The notes: generated from the letters alone by a model not told the origin. A stretch of 64,000 nt of DNA from Bacteroidota bacterium (GCA_015222055.1 JADFUR010000020.1:1-64000); one strand, 5' to 3'; positions 1 to 8,837 are shown, numbered from the stretch's first letter. Made by a program: numbers and translations.

Positions 1-432
1 ATAAATTGAACGCAGATTGCTTGTTTTCCTAAAAATTTATTTGTATTTTAAAAATTTTATTCAAACTTACAGTCTGTGCTCTGTTGCTCATGCAGGGCAC
101 ACACAAAGTGTCATATGTAATGCGGGTTTCAGTGATTATTTTGGCTGTGGCTCGTTGTTGCAACACCGCCAACTCGTCTTTGACGACTTGACGAAAAATT
201 TAAAACATTTAATAAACTAATTGGCTCTGTGCAAACTTGAAAGTTTACCAATTTTTAATCCCGCACTACACATAGCATAACCGTCAGACTGCCGTTAGCA
301 AGCATTTTCCAAATTTGCGACGAGATAGTCCGCTCCAATAAAAATAATATTTTTCAAACTAGAATTAGAAAGAATACTCAATTTGTTCCATATTAATTGG
401 AATAAATATTATATCTTTACAAAAAAATAAAA
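1..432. other. Intergenic region without a convincing gene
   Basis: I see no credible coding sequence here. A 67-codon open frame at 17-220 has no family resemblance and poor composition. The stretch around 235-310, read on the minus strand, resembles the non-coding sequence that often follows accessory genes in Bacteroidota (a GCTAACGGCAG block, then GTGCGGGATTAAAAA). It suggests that a minus-strand accessory gene lies to the left of the window edge. A degenerate -7-like element (TATCTTTA, 412-419) lies just upstream of the toxin gene. Confidence 0.5.
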
Positions 433-774
433 TTGAATTTAATACGTAAAGATAAATTGCTGAAACTGAAACAAAAAAATTAAGGCAATGTGAAGCTTTC
501 AAAGGCAATTGATAAGTTGATAATGGACATTGAAAGTTCTGAATGGAAGAGCAAATTGGAAGTAATGGAATCACGACCTGATGCAGATAGAGTTCATAGT
601 GATATTTTTTTCTTTTTCGATATTAATATTCATAGGACAATAATTTTAATTGCATTTAATGAGCAAGAAGCTGAAATCCTTTGGGCTGGAAATCATGCAG
701 AATATGATAGTCCTTTCAAAGGAAAAAAAAGAATAATAGAAACATGGTTAAGAAATCACGGAAAAATTAAATAG
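433..774 (+). pseudogene. HigB-like toxin gene interrupted by an in-frame TAA
   Basis: This encodes a RelE/HigB-fold mRNA-interferase-type toxin. The C-terminal part (490-774, up to 94 residues from a GTG) contains HSDIFFFFDINIHRTIILIAF and WAGNHAEYD, typical of HigB toxins. Reading upstream in the same frame from a TTG at 433 gives NLIRKDKLLKLKQKN, then TAA at 481-483, then GNVKLSKAIDKL. This aligns along its length with the N-terminus I remember for the family (KLISRKKIEKLKKKNKGNTKL). The gene therefore looks full length except for one nonsense codon in place of Lys. Translation could restart at GTG 490, giving a shortened toxin. It lies 7 bases upstream of an antitoxin gene. The toxin family is well supported; the nonsense reading rests on remembered homologues. 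Confidence 0.7.
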
Positions 775-781
775 TACGAAA

Positions 782-1336
782 ATGGATAAGTTGGAAATAG
801 ATAATATATTGAAATTGAAAGAACTCAAAAGTGAATTGGAATTTGAAAGAGCTACTTCTATTTATGGAAAATTAAGATGGATGACGAAAGATGATAACTC
901 ATTAGAACCGATACGTCAGCATTTAAAATCTTTAATAACTCAGTATGAAGAAAATCATTGGAATGACGAATCAGGAATAAGTGATGAGCAGATTACTGAA
1001 AGTGATATTGCAGAAAAAATTGTTAGCTCAGAAAATAAATTCACCCAGAAACGAAAAGATTTGATTAGGAGAAAATTAAAAGAAGCTGGCATTTCGCAAC
1101 AGGATTTAGCTAAAATATTGGGACACCGACCAAATTATATGTCAGAATTGATAAATGGTGTACGTCCATTTTCAAGGGATGATATTGTTGTCCTTTATAG
1201 ACTTTTTGAAATTGAATTTAAAGATTTAGTTCCTCCGTTTTTAAAATCAGAAGTGACTAATCATATAAAATTGACACTTAGAAGATTGAAAAATAAAAAA
1301 GTAAAATTGAAGATAAAGGACTTGGAAACAGTATAA
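782..1336 (+). CDS. HigA-type antitoxin, XRE-family HTH protein
   Basis: This 184-residue protein is the likely antitoxin of the upstream HigB-like toxin. It would bind the toxin and repress the shared promoter. An N-terminal alpha-helical region (about residues 15-60, with ELEFERATSIYGKLRWM and a YEENHW end) is typical of antitoxins of this class. A helix-turn-helix follows at about residues 95-155: RRKLKEAGISQQDLAKILG, then PNYMSELINGVRPFS. The toxin-first gene order is usual for higBA modules. The start is ATG 782, directly after the toxin stop; no Shine-Dalgarno sequence is visible, as is common in this phylum. The gene looks intact, as expected if the toxin has decayed first. Confidence 0.85.
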   Translation: MDKLEIDNILKLKELKSELEFERATSIYGKLRWMTKDDNSLEPIRQHLKSLITQYEENHWNDESGISDEQITESDIAEKIVSSENKFTQKRKDLIRRKLKEAGISQQDLAKILGHRPNYMSELINGVRPFSRDDIVVLYRLFEIEFKDLVPPFLKSEVTNHIKLTLRRLKNKKVKLKIKDLETV

Positions 1337-1440
1337 ACGTTTGCTAACACGCAATATAAAAAATTAGGTAAAATGTGCTGAACATAAGCAAATTAACAAA
1401 AAATAAACGGTGTCGTAAATTGAAAAATTGGTATTTTAAA

Positions 1441-1469
1441 TTGCCCAAAATTTCATATTTCCATCTTTG
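1441..1469 (+). promoter_or_regulatory. Bacteroidota-type promoter of the pseudouridine synthase gene
   Basis: TTG at 1441-1443 is separated by 18 bases from CATCTTTG (1462-1469), one mismatch from the phylum's TAnnTTTG -7 element. Transcription would start near 1476. That excludes the first in-frame ATG (1467) and favours ATG 1506 as the start codon. Confidence 0.5.
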
Positions 1470-1505
1470 TGTGGCATTTTAATCGAATTCACCAATTTAA
1501 TACAA

Positions 1506-2234
1506 ATGCAAGAAAAAAGGGCTCCATTTAAAAAAGTCTCAGTGAAATACCAACCAAAAGGACTTTCGATTCTTTATGAGGATCATGAGATTCTTGTTGT
1601 TGATAAAATAGCTGGTCTGTTGACCATAGCAACTGAAAGAGAGAAGCAGAAAACAGCTCATTTTATTTTGAATGATTATGTAAAAAAAGGGAATGTACGA
1701 TCAAAAAATCGTGTATTTATAGTACACCGTCTCGATAGAGATACTTCAGGGATTCTAATTTTTGCAAAAAATGAAAATGTAAAACGTTATTTACAGGATA
1801 ATTGGAAAGAATTTAGTAAAAAATATTTTACAGTAGTGCATGGTAAACTTAAAGATAAAGAAGGCATAATCACATCATATTTAACGGAGAACAAGGCATT
1901 TAGAGTATATTCTGTAAATGACCCTGATAAAGGAAAGTTTTCTAAAACAGGCTACAAAGTCATTAGAGAATCGAATAAATATAGTTTGCTGGAAATTAAT
2001 CTCTTTACGGGTAGAAAAAATCAAATTCGTGTTCACCTGTCTGAAAAGGGACATCCTGTTGTCGGAGACAAAATTTACGGAATTGCAGATAACGGAATTA
2101 AAAGGTTAGCTCTTCATTCTGCTTCACTTTCAATAAGACATCCATTAACACAAAAAGAAATGAATTTTAAGACTAAGATTCCTCTTTATTTTAAAACGCT
2201 GGTAAAATTAAGAGAAGAAAAACATGAAAACTAG
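1506..2234 (+). CDS. RluA-family RNA pseudouridine synthase
   Basis: This cytoplasmic enzyme isomerises specific uridines in rRNA or tRNA to pseudouridine; the target cannot be read from the sequence. The 242-residue protein carries the family signature HRLDRDTSGILIFAK (about residues 75-90) with the catalytic Asp in RLD, and a later GRKNQIRVHLSEKGHPVVGDKIYG block that is the conserved C-terminal RNA-binding/catalytic segment. There is no N-terminal S4 domain. The start at 1506 is preferred over ATG 1467 because a promoter -7 element ends at 1469 and because homology begins near LSILYEDHEILVVDK. It appears to be monocistronic. Confidence 0.88.
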   Translation: MQEKRAPFKKVSVKYQPKGLSILYEDHEILVVDKIAGLLTIATEREKQKTAHFILNDYVKKGNVRSKNRVFIVHRLDRDTSGILIFAKNENVKRYLQDNWKEFSKKYFTVVHGKLKDKEGIITSYLTENKAFRVYSVNDPDKGKFSKTGYKVIRESNKYSLLEINLFTGRKNQIRVHLSEKGHPVVGDKIYGIADNGIKRLALHSASLSIRHPLTQKEMNFKTKIPLYFKTLVKLREEKHEN

Positions 2235-2284
2235 AAACTTTGTTGTTTGAGTTAAATAATACAATCCAAAAATAAAAAAACAGC

Positions 2285-2660
2285 CTGTAATCAAGTAAGC
2301 GGCTGACGGTCAAATAACCGCCAGTGCACCTCTCACAGACCTGCTGAGCGATAGTCGAAGTGCCACCAAGCTTACGGTTCCCGTTCTTGGCAGTTCATTA
2401 GACATAAAAAATTTTGAGCTGTACTTCTCTTGGTACAGTTCTAAAAGATTTTCGAAATTGCACTGAAAAGGAAAGGCATCCCATTCTTTTCAGCCTTTCA
2501 ATTGTTACCGTCGTTCTCATTATTGGGCTTTGGGCTATTACACATAAATATTTTTATATTTATGTGTAATCATCGGCGTATCATACAAATCGTAAACCTC
2601 GCTTTTCTAACTCTTTATCCAGTTCTTTTAAGATAATATTAGATAACAAAGAAGTATATA
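2285..2660 (-). mobile_element. Group II intron remnant (reverse transcriptase fragment plus 3' intron end)
   Basis: Read on the minus strand, 2583-2655 gives SLLSNIILKELDKELEKRG, the conserved segment of group II intron reverse transcriptases just before the active site. After a frameshift, 2566-2581 encodes Y-A-D-D-Y, the catalytic motif. The maturase region is missing. The sequence then runs into AACTGCCAAGAACGGGAACC (about 2375-2395) and TGTGAGAGGTGCACTGGCGG with CCGTCAGCCGC (about 2297-2335). That is the pattern expected of the structured 3' end of Bacteroidota group II introns (domains IV-VI). It is clearly non-functional. The exact 3' boundary, near 2285, is an estimate. Confidence 0.72.
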
Positions 2661-2891
2661 AAAAGAGCGAAGGCTGATATTGGAATAATGTTTACAATTT
2701 ATAATCTTAAAAAGATAATTAACACAATCGGGTTCAGTGCTTTGAAGGAGTATTCGAAGATTAATTCTCACTTGTTTTTAATCGTAATAAATCTTATTAG
2801 AAGCAAAATAATACCTTTTGAGGCATCACTAATTTTAAAAAAAAGCAAACGGTTTTTATTGAAAAGTAGCCTTAAAAAAGCTTATTTTTGA
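2661..2891 (+). pseudogene. C-terminal remnant of an IS1182-type transposase
   Basis: The plus-strand frame reads KRAKADIGIMFTIYNLKK followed by IINTIGFSALKEY. This closely matches the conserved C-terminal end of IS1182-family DDE transposases (pattern: ...A-D-[VI]-G-x-M-F-x-x-Y-N-L-[KR]-R-[IL]-I-N-I-I-G-F). The remainder is basic and hydrophobic, as usual for the tail. The fragment starts directly where the minus-strand group II intron remnant ends, so the junction at about 2660 marks an old insertion or recombination. No catalytic DDE core remains. The ATG at 2688 is internal to the fragment and not a real start. Nothing else coding is seen up to 3047. Confidence 0.6.
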
Positions 2892-3047
2892 TAAATTGTT
2901 AATTAAATACAATGGTTTTTAGACAAACTGCCGTTGTCCCTAATTATTAAATACTACGAAAAAAAAAGGATGTACTCAATTTTAAGTTAAAATATTAGAC
3001 AGAAGTAATGGTTTCAAGGTTCTTTTAATCACTATTGTAGACCTGAT

Positions 3048-3659
3048 TTATTTGGACTTAATAATTTTCGGATTTTTCATTATTCGTCCCGACAATTTCG
3101 CAAAATTTTTATTCCACGAATTTGCGACCATGATAAATTGTGATTTATTGATACTGTCTGCTAACTGGTAAATCATGTCATATTTATCAAGAGCATAAGA
3201 TTCTGCATCATCAACCACAAACATTCTTATTTTGGCAAGACAAATTCCATTTATCTTTACCAATTCTTTCAGACGTTTAGGTGTTCCAATAAGCACATCC
3301 AATCCTTCGTAAATAATATCTTTCTGATACTGTATTATACCCTTATCAAATACTGTGAATGTTCTTAAATTGGTATGCTTACCAAGAATTTTAAATTGGG
3401 CTTCTAACTCAAAAGCTTTTTCTTTTGTAGCTGCCATAATAATAGCTCGGGGAGCTTCTTCGAATAACTCTTTTAGCTGTTGAATAACACCAATTACAAT
3501 GGCAGTTGATTTACCAGACCCTTCGGGCGAAACAATAAAAAGATCGGCTCCTGATTTAATTTGAGGTATACTCGTACTCTGTATTTCTTTTGAGTTATTG
3601 TCAAATCCTGCATCATTCAGTCCAGATACTAATTCCGGAATTAATTTTTTTAAATTCAT
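3048..3659 (-). CDS. Stand-alone DEAD-box ATPase domain protein
   Basis: This 203-residue protein matches only the first RecA-like domain of DEAD/DEAH-box RNA helicases. Visible motifs are a Q-motif-like EIQSTSIPQI, Walker A SPEGSGKST (about residues 43-51), IGTPKRLKELV (motif Ib, about 123-133), and VVDDAESYA at about 148, where the DEAD box has become D-D-A-E. The SAT motif is degenerate (MVANSW). The second helicase domain is absent, and the protein ends cleanly after KNPKIIKSK rather than by frameshift. I remember similar ~200-residue proteins in other Bacteroidota, so this is probably a genuine short family. Its role is unknown; a non-helicase RNA-binding or regulatory ATPase is plausible. 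Confidence 0.75.
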   Translation of the reverse strand: MNLKKLIPELVSGLNDAGFDNNSKEIQSTSIPQIKSGADLFIVSPEGSGKSTAIVIGVIQQLKELFEEAPRAIIMAATKEKAFELEAQFKILGKHTNLRTFTVFDKGIIQYQKDIIYEGLDVLIGTPKRLKELVKINGICLAKIRMFVVDDAESYALDKYDMIYQLADSINKSQFIMVANSWNKNFAKLSGRIMKNPKIIKSK

Positions 3660-3698
3660 TTATATTCTTTCGTTCTAGGCATGTCATTTATAAAAATA

Positions 3699-3706
3699 CA
3701 AAGCTA
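3699..3706 (-). promoter_or_regulatory. -7 promoter element of the DEAD-domain gene
   Basis: On the minus strand this reads TAGCTTTG, an exact match to the Bacteroidota -7 consensus TAnnTTTG, about 40 bases upstream of the ATG. No TTG at the expected -33 spacing is evident. Confidence 0.45.
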
Positions 3707-3808
3707 GTTAAAATTTATTGTTTTGAACCTTTTATACTAATCCTCTTCTGAATTTTTCAACTTTCAAAGAAGTAACTTACTCAATTAGTATTACTTAAAT
3801 TATTTTAA

Positions 3809-4018
3809 AATGAAAATCACAATACAGTTATTGGGATTATTTATAAAGCTTTGTGGCGGGAATTTGTTTTTTTAATTTCTAATGTAAAACGTGGATATAA
3901 AAATGAAAATCAGATACGTAGAATAAAAAATTATGCACAACACCTAAGAAAACAAAAGCACTGTAGAGCAAGGTCTTCTACAGCTTTTATATTCGATGTT
4001 GAACTAAACCAAAGGTAA
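3809..4018 (+). other. Open reading stretch without a start codon, possible gene remnant
   Basis: A 69-codon stretch between two stops has no ATG in frame. It reads plausibly as protein (for example VIGIIYKALWREFVFLISN and IRRIKNYAQHLRKQKH). It is unusually long for this AT-rich intergenic DNA. I do not recognise the family. A small hairpin (CTGTAGA/TCTACAG, 3961-3984) lies inside it. The rest of the 3660-4195 gap contains nothing else I can support. It could be a chance open frame. Confidence 0.25.
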
Positions 4019-4198
4019 CAGATTGCTTATTATGAAGGTGATTTGAGCTAATATATAATTTTTATTTTTGTAACGAGTTTTAATTCTATCAAAAAATTTA
4101 GATTAATTTCCATAATATTTATTTTTTTAGTTTTTAGGCATTACTAAGCTAAAGCACATAATTAATTATACTGTATATTATTTTTGATTTGGCTTGAT

Positions 4199-4231
4199 AA
4201 AAAAATGACATATCACCAGACATGTCATTTC
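4199..4231 (-). terminator. Rho-independent terminator of the FadL-like gene
   Basis: An 8-bp inverted repeat, AATGACAT (4204-4211) and ATGTCATT (4222-4229), is followed on the minus strand by a run of seven T residues. It lies 25-50 bases beyond the stop codon of the minus-strand outer-membrane gene. Confidence 0.7.
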
Positions 4232-4255
4232 CATTAAAAAAAAACAAACTATTTA

Positions 4256-5701
4256 TTAAAACTTAATCCCCAAAGTTGCCATTATAATATTTGATTTCGA
4301 ATCTAAATTAACTTCTGAACTATGCTCGCTATAAAGATAATATTTTTGCGATTGTGTTGAATGAAGAAATGCTAAATCGAAAGAATAATTCCCCTGACTT
4401 ATTCCAAAACCTCCAGAATAAATTGAATATGTAGCATCATGATTTGCTTCACTTGAAACATAAGGACTGCCATAATAAGCATACCCGCCTCTAAAATTAA
4501 AAGGACCAAATTTGTATTCAGCACCAAGTTTTAAATTACCTGTTGCAGTATAACGAGTTGAAACATTCGCATTTTCATTTGTAAATGTGTAATCGTCAGC
4601 TCTTAATCGAGAAGAAGAATAATCAATGTATTCATAATCAACACTTATTATTGCTGTCTTTTTAATCACAAATGCAAGACTACCAATAAATTTTGCGGGA
4701 GTAGTTAATTGATAATTATAATTCTGATTTGATTTTTCAGATGTATTTATATCTGTGCCCTCAACATAATCAATTGTTGCGTCAACACTAGAAGAATATT
4801 CATCTGTCAAATCAAAAAAAGTAGGTGTATGAACAGCAGCTCCTATTCTCATCCAATAGATTGGTTTGTAAATTGCTCCAAACTTAAAATTAAAACCATT
4901 ACCTTTTGTTATTAAATGGTTATGATAATTAAATGACACTAAATTTTGTATATTATTATTAATATCAATCTCAGAATAATCGGTATTTTCCTCATACAAA
5001 ACACTTTGATAACCAAATGTAGCACCCAAATAAAGTTTATTAGTATAATTTGCCCCAAACGAAAAATAATACTCTCCCATTCTACCTTTTGTTCTTATTG
5101 ATTTATTTTGCAATTCACCATAATGACCATCTACTAAATAATCACTCACATATCCAGTTTCTGGATTCTTATATATTAAATCACTATTAATAAATAAATC
5201 GGCTTGAGATTGAATATCTTTATTAGTTGAGTTTGCAGCATCCACATAATAATCTAATAATGAACTGTTAGAATTTACGCCTTCAATAATAACATTTTGA
5301 TTAAAATCATTTATTCGATTATATCCAATAGCATAATTAATATTCATCCACCCTGTTTGTTCTTGTTCTGTATTTATTGATTTAACATAACCAATATTAT
5401 TAAGATTCATATTATAAGCATTATCAACTAAATTATTTCCATAATATTTAGAGCTAGCTTCATTATAATTCAGGCTTGGAGTAAATGAAAATTTACTTGA
5501 ACGAAAGACACCTATTCCTGCGGGATTAAAACTTAAGGCTGAAAGGTCTCCACCAAGAGCTCCAAAAGCCCCCCCCATACTCATATAACGGGCTGTTCCT
5601 CCATAAAAATTTTGAGAATATCGCAAAGCATCAACTTCATTTTGTGCAAACAATGCTGTTGAAACAAACAAAAACACTATTATTAATTTTATTGATTTCA
5701 T
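4256..5701 (-). CDS. OMPP1/FadL/TodX-family outer membrane transport protein
   Basis: This is a predicted beta-barrel outer-membrane protein of 481 residues, likely a channel for hydrophobic or small organic solutes; the substrate cannot be told. A signal peptide is visible (MKSIKLIIVFLFVSTALFA, cut before QNEVDALRYS). Just after it comes the Bacteroidota OMPP1 hallmark GTARYMSMGGAFGALGGDLS and NPAGIGVFRSS (about residues 35-70), corresponding to the N-terminal hatch region. The rest alternates aromatic and polar residues as in beta strands and ends with MATLGIKF, a typical aromatic C-terminus. It is the second gene of a two-gene unit with the lipoprotein gene 54 bases upstream and ends at a good terminator. 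Confidence 0.82.
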   Translation of the reverse strand: MKSIKLIIVFLFVSTALFAQNEVDALRYSQNFYGGTARYMSMGGAFGALGGDLSALSFNPAGIGVFRSSKFSFTPSLNYNEASSKYYGNNLVDNAYNMNLNNIGYVKSINTEQEQTGWMNINYAIGYNRINDFNQNVIIEGVNSNSSLLDYYVDAANSTNKDIQSQADLFINSDLIYKNPETGYVSDYLVDGHYGELQNKSIRTKGRMGEYYFSFGANYTNKLYLGATFGYQSVLYEENTDYSEIDINNNIQNLVSFNYHNHLITKGNGFNFKFGAIYKPIYWMRIGAAVHTPTFFDLTDEYSSSVDATIDYVEGTDINTSEKSNQNYNYQLTTPAKFIGSLAFVIKKTAIISVDYEYIDYSSSRLRADDYTFTNENANVSTRYTATGNLKLGAEYKFGPFNFRGGYAYYGSPYVSSEANHDATYSIYSGGFGISQGNYSFDLAFLHSTQSQKYYLYSEHSSEVNLDSKSNIIMATLGIKF

Positions 5702-5755
5702 CTTATATATTTTTTAAATTTTTCACCATTTTATTAAAATCATTTATATTTAAAT

Positions 5756-7114
5756 CTATCTTCTATGACGTGTAGAAGAACCAGAATTTGAACTTGATTT
5801 AGTATTTGAACTGGAACTTGAACTGGAACTTGATCTAGAACTGGAGCTTGGTCTTGAACTTGAACTTGAACTTGAGCTTCTTCTACTTGGCGAATAGTTT
5901 GAAGAAGAACTACTGTTGCTACGCGATTTTGAATAATTTGAACTAGAGCTTCTTCTATTAGGAGTATTATTTAAATTACTAGTTCTCGTTGGTGTTCGTG
6001 ATGTCGACCTTGAATTATATGATTTTGATGAATTGCTTTTTGAAGAATTATAATTTGTATTATAAGCAGGTTTCTTACTATTATATTGTTTTGAATAACT
6101 TGGCGTGTAGCCTCTGCTGTTATTCACATTTGTTCGTTGCTTGTTATTTTTACTGCTAATTCTTGGTTTACTATAGTTAGGAAAAGTATTAGTATTAGTT
6201 CTAGTAGAAGAACGAGATTTACTATAATTACCAGTATTTAATCGCCCCGTAGTTGTGCTTATTCTTTGTTTGTTGATTTTCGAATTTGCAGAATTAGCCT
6301 GTCTCGTTGAACTTACATTACGAGTTCGTATAGTAGCAGAGCCTGCTGAGGAAGTAGTCGTTCTACTTCTATTTGGCTTGCTTGAATTAAGAGTTGAATT
6401 TATTGTATTCCTATTTACAGTCCCTGAAGACGAAGCTGAAGAACCGGCTTGACTTGCACGAGTTCGTGATGATGTCGGCATCCTGTAAAGACCATTTTTT
6501 GCATTATGGCTAAACCCATTTGTAACAATTGAAGCTCTGTGCCCATAATTATTTCTGTTCCAAGATGTTGACCCATAATATGGATAATAATCATTTGGAT
6601 AAAAGCCACCATAAAAACCACCATAAAAACCACCGTAATAACCTTGGGAATAAGGATGATATGAATAAAAATTATTTCTGTAAGGATTATAAAAGGAATC
6701 GTAGTAATAACTATAAGGATAGTTATAGTTATATCCAAATGAAAATGAAGGGGTATAATAATATGGACTGTAAAAAGAATTCCCAAAAGTCGAATTCCAG
6801 CCAAAATTCCAACCAAAATTATTATTTCCGTTGTTATAATAAGGATCATAATTATTTATTCCATTATCATAATTCAGAGTATTATTTGATCCATTATAAT
6901 TTTCTTCATATACTATTGAATCGTTATTATATTCCTGTATATTATATGTTTCGGGAATTTTTGGTGAGACTTGAGCAACATTTTGCTGAACATTATCATC
7001 ATCATTGGGATTATAATAAATATCATCTGAATATCCAGAATTCATATACACCCCGGTGCTACATGCTGTAAAAAATAAAGACAATAAAACTAAAGTTTTT
7101 GTTAATGTTTTCAT
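5756..7114 (-). CDS. Low-complexity lipoprotein, Tyr/Asn/Gly-rich then Ser-rich
   Basis: This 452-residue exported lipoprotein has lipobox FFTAC with Cys at about residue 18. Two compositional blocks follow. Residues about 60-190 are very rich in Tyr, Asn, Gly and Phe, with repeated [11 protein letters not shown] near 165. Residues about 205-450 are rich in Ser, Arg, Thr and Asn and end in polyserine tracts with interspersed Arg. No enzymatic domain is recognisable. The ATG is preceded by a strong AGGAGG about 8 bases upstream, rare among genes of this phylum, which decides the start. The gene lies directly upstream of the FadL-like gene and is probably co-transcribed, suggesting a joint role at the outer membrane or cell surface. 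Confidence 0.72.
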   Translation of the reverse strand: MKTLTKTLVLLSLFFTACSTGVYMNSGYSDDIYYNPNDDDNVQQNVAQVSPKIPETYNIQEYNNDSIVYEENYNGSNNTLNYDNGINNYDPYYNNGNNNFGWNFGWNSTFGNSFYSPYYYTPSFSFGYNYNYPYSYYYDSFYNPYRNNFYSYHPYSQGYYGGFYGGFYGGFYPNDYYPYYGSTSWNRNNYGHRASIVTNGFSHNAKNGLYRMPTSSRTRASQAGSSASSSGTVNRNTINSTLNSSKPNRSRTTTSSAGSATIRTRNVSSTRQANSANSKINKQRISTTTGRLNTGNYSKSRSSTRTNTNTFPNYSKPRISSKNNKQRTNVNNSRGYTPSYSKQYNSKKPAYNTNYNSSKSNSSKSYNSRSTSRTPTRTSNLNNTPNRRSSSSNYSKSRSNSSSSSNYSPSRRSSSSSSSSRPSSSSRSSSSSSSSSNTKSSSNSGSSTRHRR

Positions 7115-7213
7115 AATTGTTCCTCCTATTTACTAAAATTTAATATATTTTTCATTTACTTTGTAAAATCAAATTTCATTATAGCAAATGCAATAATTAT
7201 ACCAAAGATTGAT

Positions 7214-8689
7214 ATGGCTAAAGTTTTAATAAGTAGAAAAGAAAATTATTCACAATGGTACAACGATTTAGTTATAAAAGCTGACTTAGCAGAAAATTCT
7301 GCAGTAAGGGGTTGTATGGTAATCAAACCCTATGGTTATTCTATATGGGAAAAAATGCAAGCTGCATTAGACATTATGTTTAAAGAAACAGGACACTCAA
7401 ATGCTTATTTTCCTTTATTCATTCCAAAATCTTTTTTTAGTCGTGAAGCAAATCATGTTAAAGGTTTTGCTAAAGAATGTGCAGTTGTTACTCATTATAG
7501 GTTAAAAAATGACCCGGACGGGAAAGGAATAGTTGTTGACGAAGATGCAAAACTGGAAGAAGAATTAATTGTTAGACCTACATCTGAAACTATTATTTGG
7601 AATACTTATAAGGGCTGGATACAATCTTATCGCGATTTGCCAATTTTATGCAACCAATGGGCAAATGTTGTAAGGTGGGAAATGCGAACACGTTTATTCT
7701 TACGCACTACAGAATTTTTATGGCAAGAAGGCCACACAGCTCATGCTACTAAAAATGAAGCTTTGCAAGAAACAAAACAAATGATAAATGTTTATGCTGA
7801 ATTTGCTGAAAAGTGGATGGCAATGCCAGTTATTATAGGAACAAAAACTGAAACTGAACGATTTGCTGGAGCAATTGACACATACACAATTGAAGCGTTG
7901 ATGCAAGACGGCAAAGCATTACAGTCTGGGACATCACATTTTTTAGGACAAAATTTTGCTAAAGCTTTCGATGTAAAATTTGCAAATAAAGAAGGAAAAC
8001 TTGACTATGTATGGGCTACATCCTGGGGCGTTTCAACCAGGCTTATGGGTGCATTAATAATGGCTCACTCCGATGATAAAGGATTAGTGTTGCCTCCCAA
8101 ACTAGCTCCTTTTCAGGTAGTTATTGTTCCTATTTACAAAAATGCAGAACAATTAGAAAAAATTAGTGAGATTGTTAAACCATTAATGCAAAGACTTAAA
8201 GCAAAGGGTATTAGTGTAAAATATGATGACAGAGACACTCAAAAACCTGGTTGGAAATTTGCTGAATATGAATTAAAAGGCGTTCCTATAAGACTTGCTC
8301 TTGGTGCTCGCGACCTTGAAAATAAAACTATTGAGCTTGCCAGACGTGATACTCTTGAAAAAGATACATATCCTCAAGAAAATATTGAAAGCAGAATTGA
8401 AACATTACTTGACGATATTCAAAATAATATTTACACCAAGGCTTTTCAATATAGAAAAGAGAACACTCATAAAGTTGATACTTACGATGAATTTAAAAAT
8501 ATCATTAATAATAAAGGAGGTTTTGTATTAGCTCATTGGGATGGAACGGCAGAAACAGAAGAAAAAATTAAAAAAGAAACAAAAGCCACTATTAGATGTA
8601 TTCCTTTAGATAATGAAATGGAAGAAGGTAAATGTATTTATTCTGGAAAACCATCTAAACAAAGAGTGATATTTGCAAAGGCTTATTAA
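7214..8689 (+). CDS. proS: Prolyl-tRNA synthetase, archaeal/eukaryotic-type (ProS type 3)
   Basis: This class II aminoacyl-tRNA synthetase charges tRNA-Pro in the cytoplasm. At 491 residues it has the length and layout of the short ProS type 3. The core includes [19 protein letters not shown], motif 2 region [25 protein letters not shown], and motif 3 region with [16 protein letters not shown] and [17 protein letters not shown]. The anticodon-binding domain starts at about residue 300 with [12 protein letters not shown], followed by a C-terminal domain ending in [10 protein letters not shown]. It lacks the editing insertion of the bacterial long form. The start is ATG 7214. It is transcribed divergently from the lipoprotein gene. 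Confidence 0.95.
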   Translation: MAKVLISRKENYSQWYNDLVIKADLAENSAVRGCMVIKPYGYSIWEKMQAALDIMFKETGHSNAYFPLFIPKSFFSREANHVKGFAKECAVVTHYRLKNDPDGKGIVVDEDAKLEEELIVRPTSETIIWNTYKGWIQSYRDLPILCNQWANVVRWEMRTRLFLRTTEFLWQEGHTAHATKNEALQETKQMINVYAEFAEKWMAMPVIIGTKTETERFAGAIDTYTIEALMQDGKALQSGTSHFLGQNFAKAFDVKFANKEGKLDYVWATSWGVSTRLMGALIMAHSDDKGLVLPPKLAPFQVVIVPIYKNAEQLEKISEIVKPLMQRLKAKGISVKYDDRDTQKPGWKFAEYELKGVPIRLALGARDLENKTIELARRDTLEKDTYPQENIESRIETLLDDIQNNIYTKAFQYRKENTHKVDTYDEFKNIINNKGGFVLAHWDGTAETEEKIKKETKATIRCIPLDNEMEEGKCIYSGKPSKQRVIFAKAY

Positions 8690-8760
8690 AAAACTGCTAA
8701 GGCATATGAATAAAAGCTAAAGTATTTACTATTTAGAGTTTATCTATAAAGGTGCCTATT

Positions 8761-8837
8761 TGTCATTCCGAAGCGAGGCACGAGGGAGGAATCCCTTTTT
8801 AAATTGAAGGGAATTCCTCCCTACGGTCGGAATGACA
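8761..8837. repeat. Long palindromic intergenic element (REP/MITE-like)
   Basis: TGTCATTCCGA (8761-8771) pairs with TCGGAATGACA (8827-8837), and inside it a GGGAGGAAT...CCCTT block pairs with AAGGG..ATTCCTCCC. Together they form a nearly continuous 77-base hairpin. Related fragments (CGCAATGACGG, AAATGACA) occur elsewhere in the window. It is probably a dispersed non-coding repeat. Confidence 0.65.

Noticed and set aside
17-220. 67-codon open frame at the left edge
   Set aside because: It has no recognisable motif, and the sequence looks like accessory-type intergenic DNA.
365-574. Minus-strand open frame opposite the toxin gene
   Set aside because: It is the shadow of the toxin frame, which has clear family similarity on the plus strand.
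2688-2891. 67-codon ORF as an independent gene
   Set aside because: The similarity to the transposase tail begins upstream of its ATG, so it is the end of a decayed transposase.
6415-7071. Two long open frames overlapping the low-complexity lipoprotein gene on both strands
   Set aside because: They are artefacts of its repetitive codon composition (runs of Ile/Val or Asn/His). Only the lipoprotein frame has a signal peptide and a ribosome binding site.
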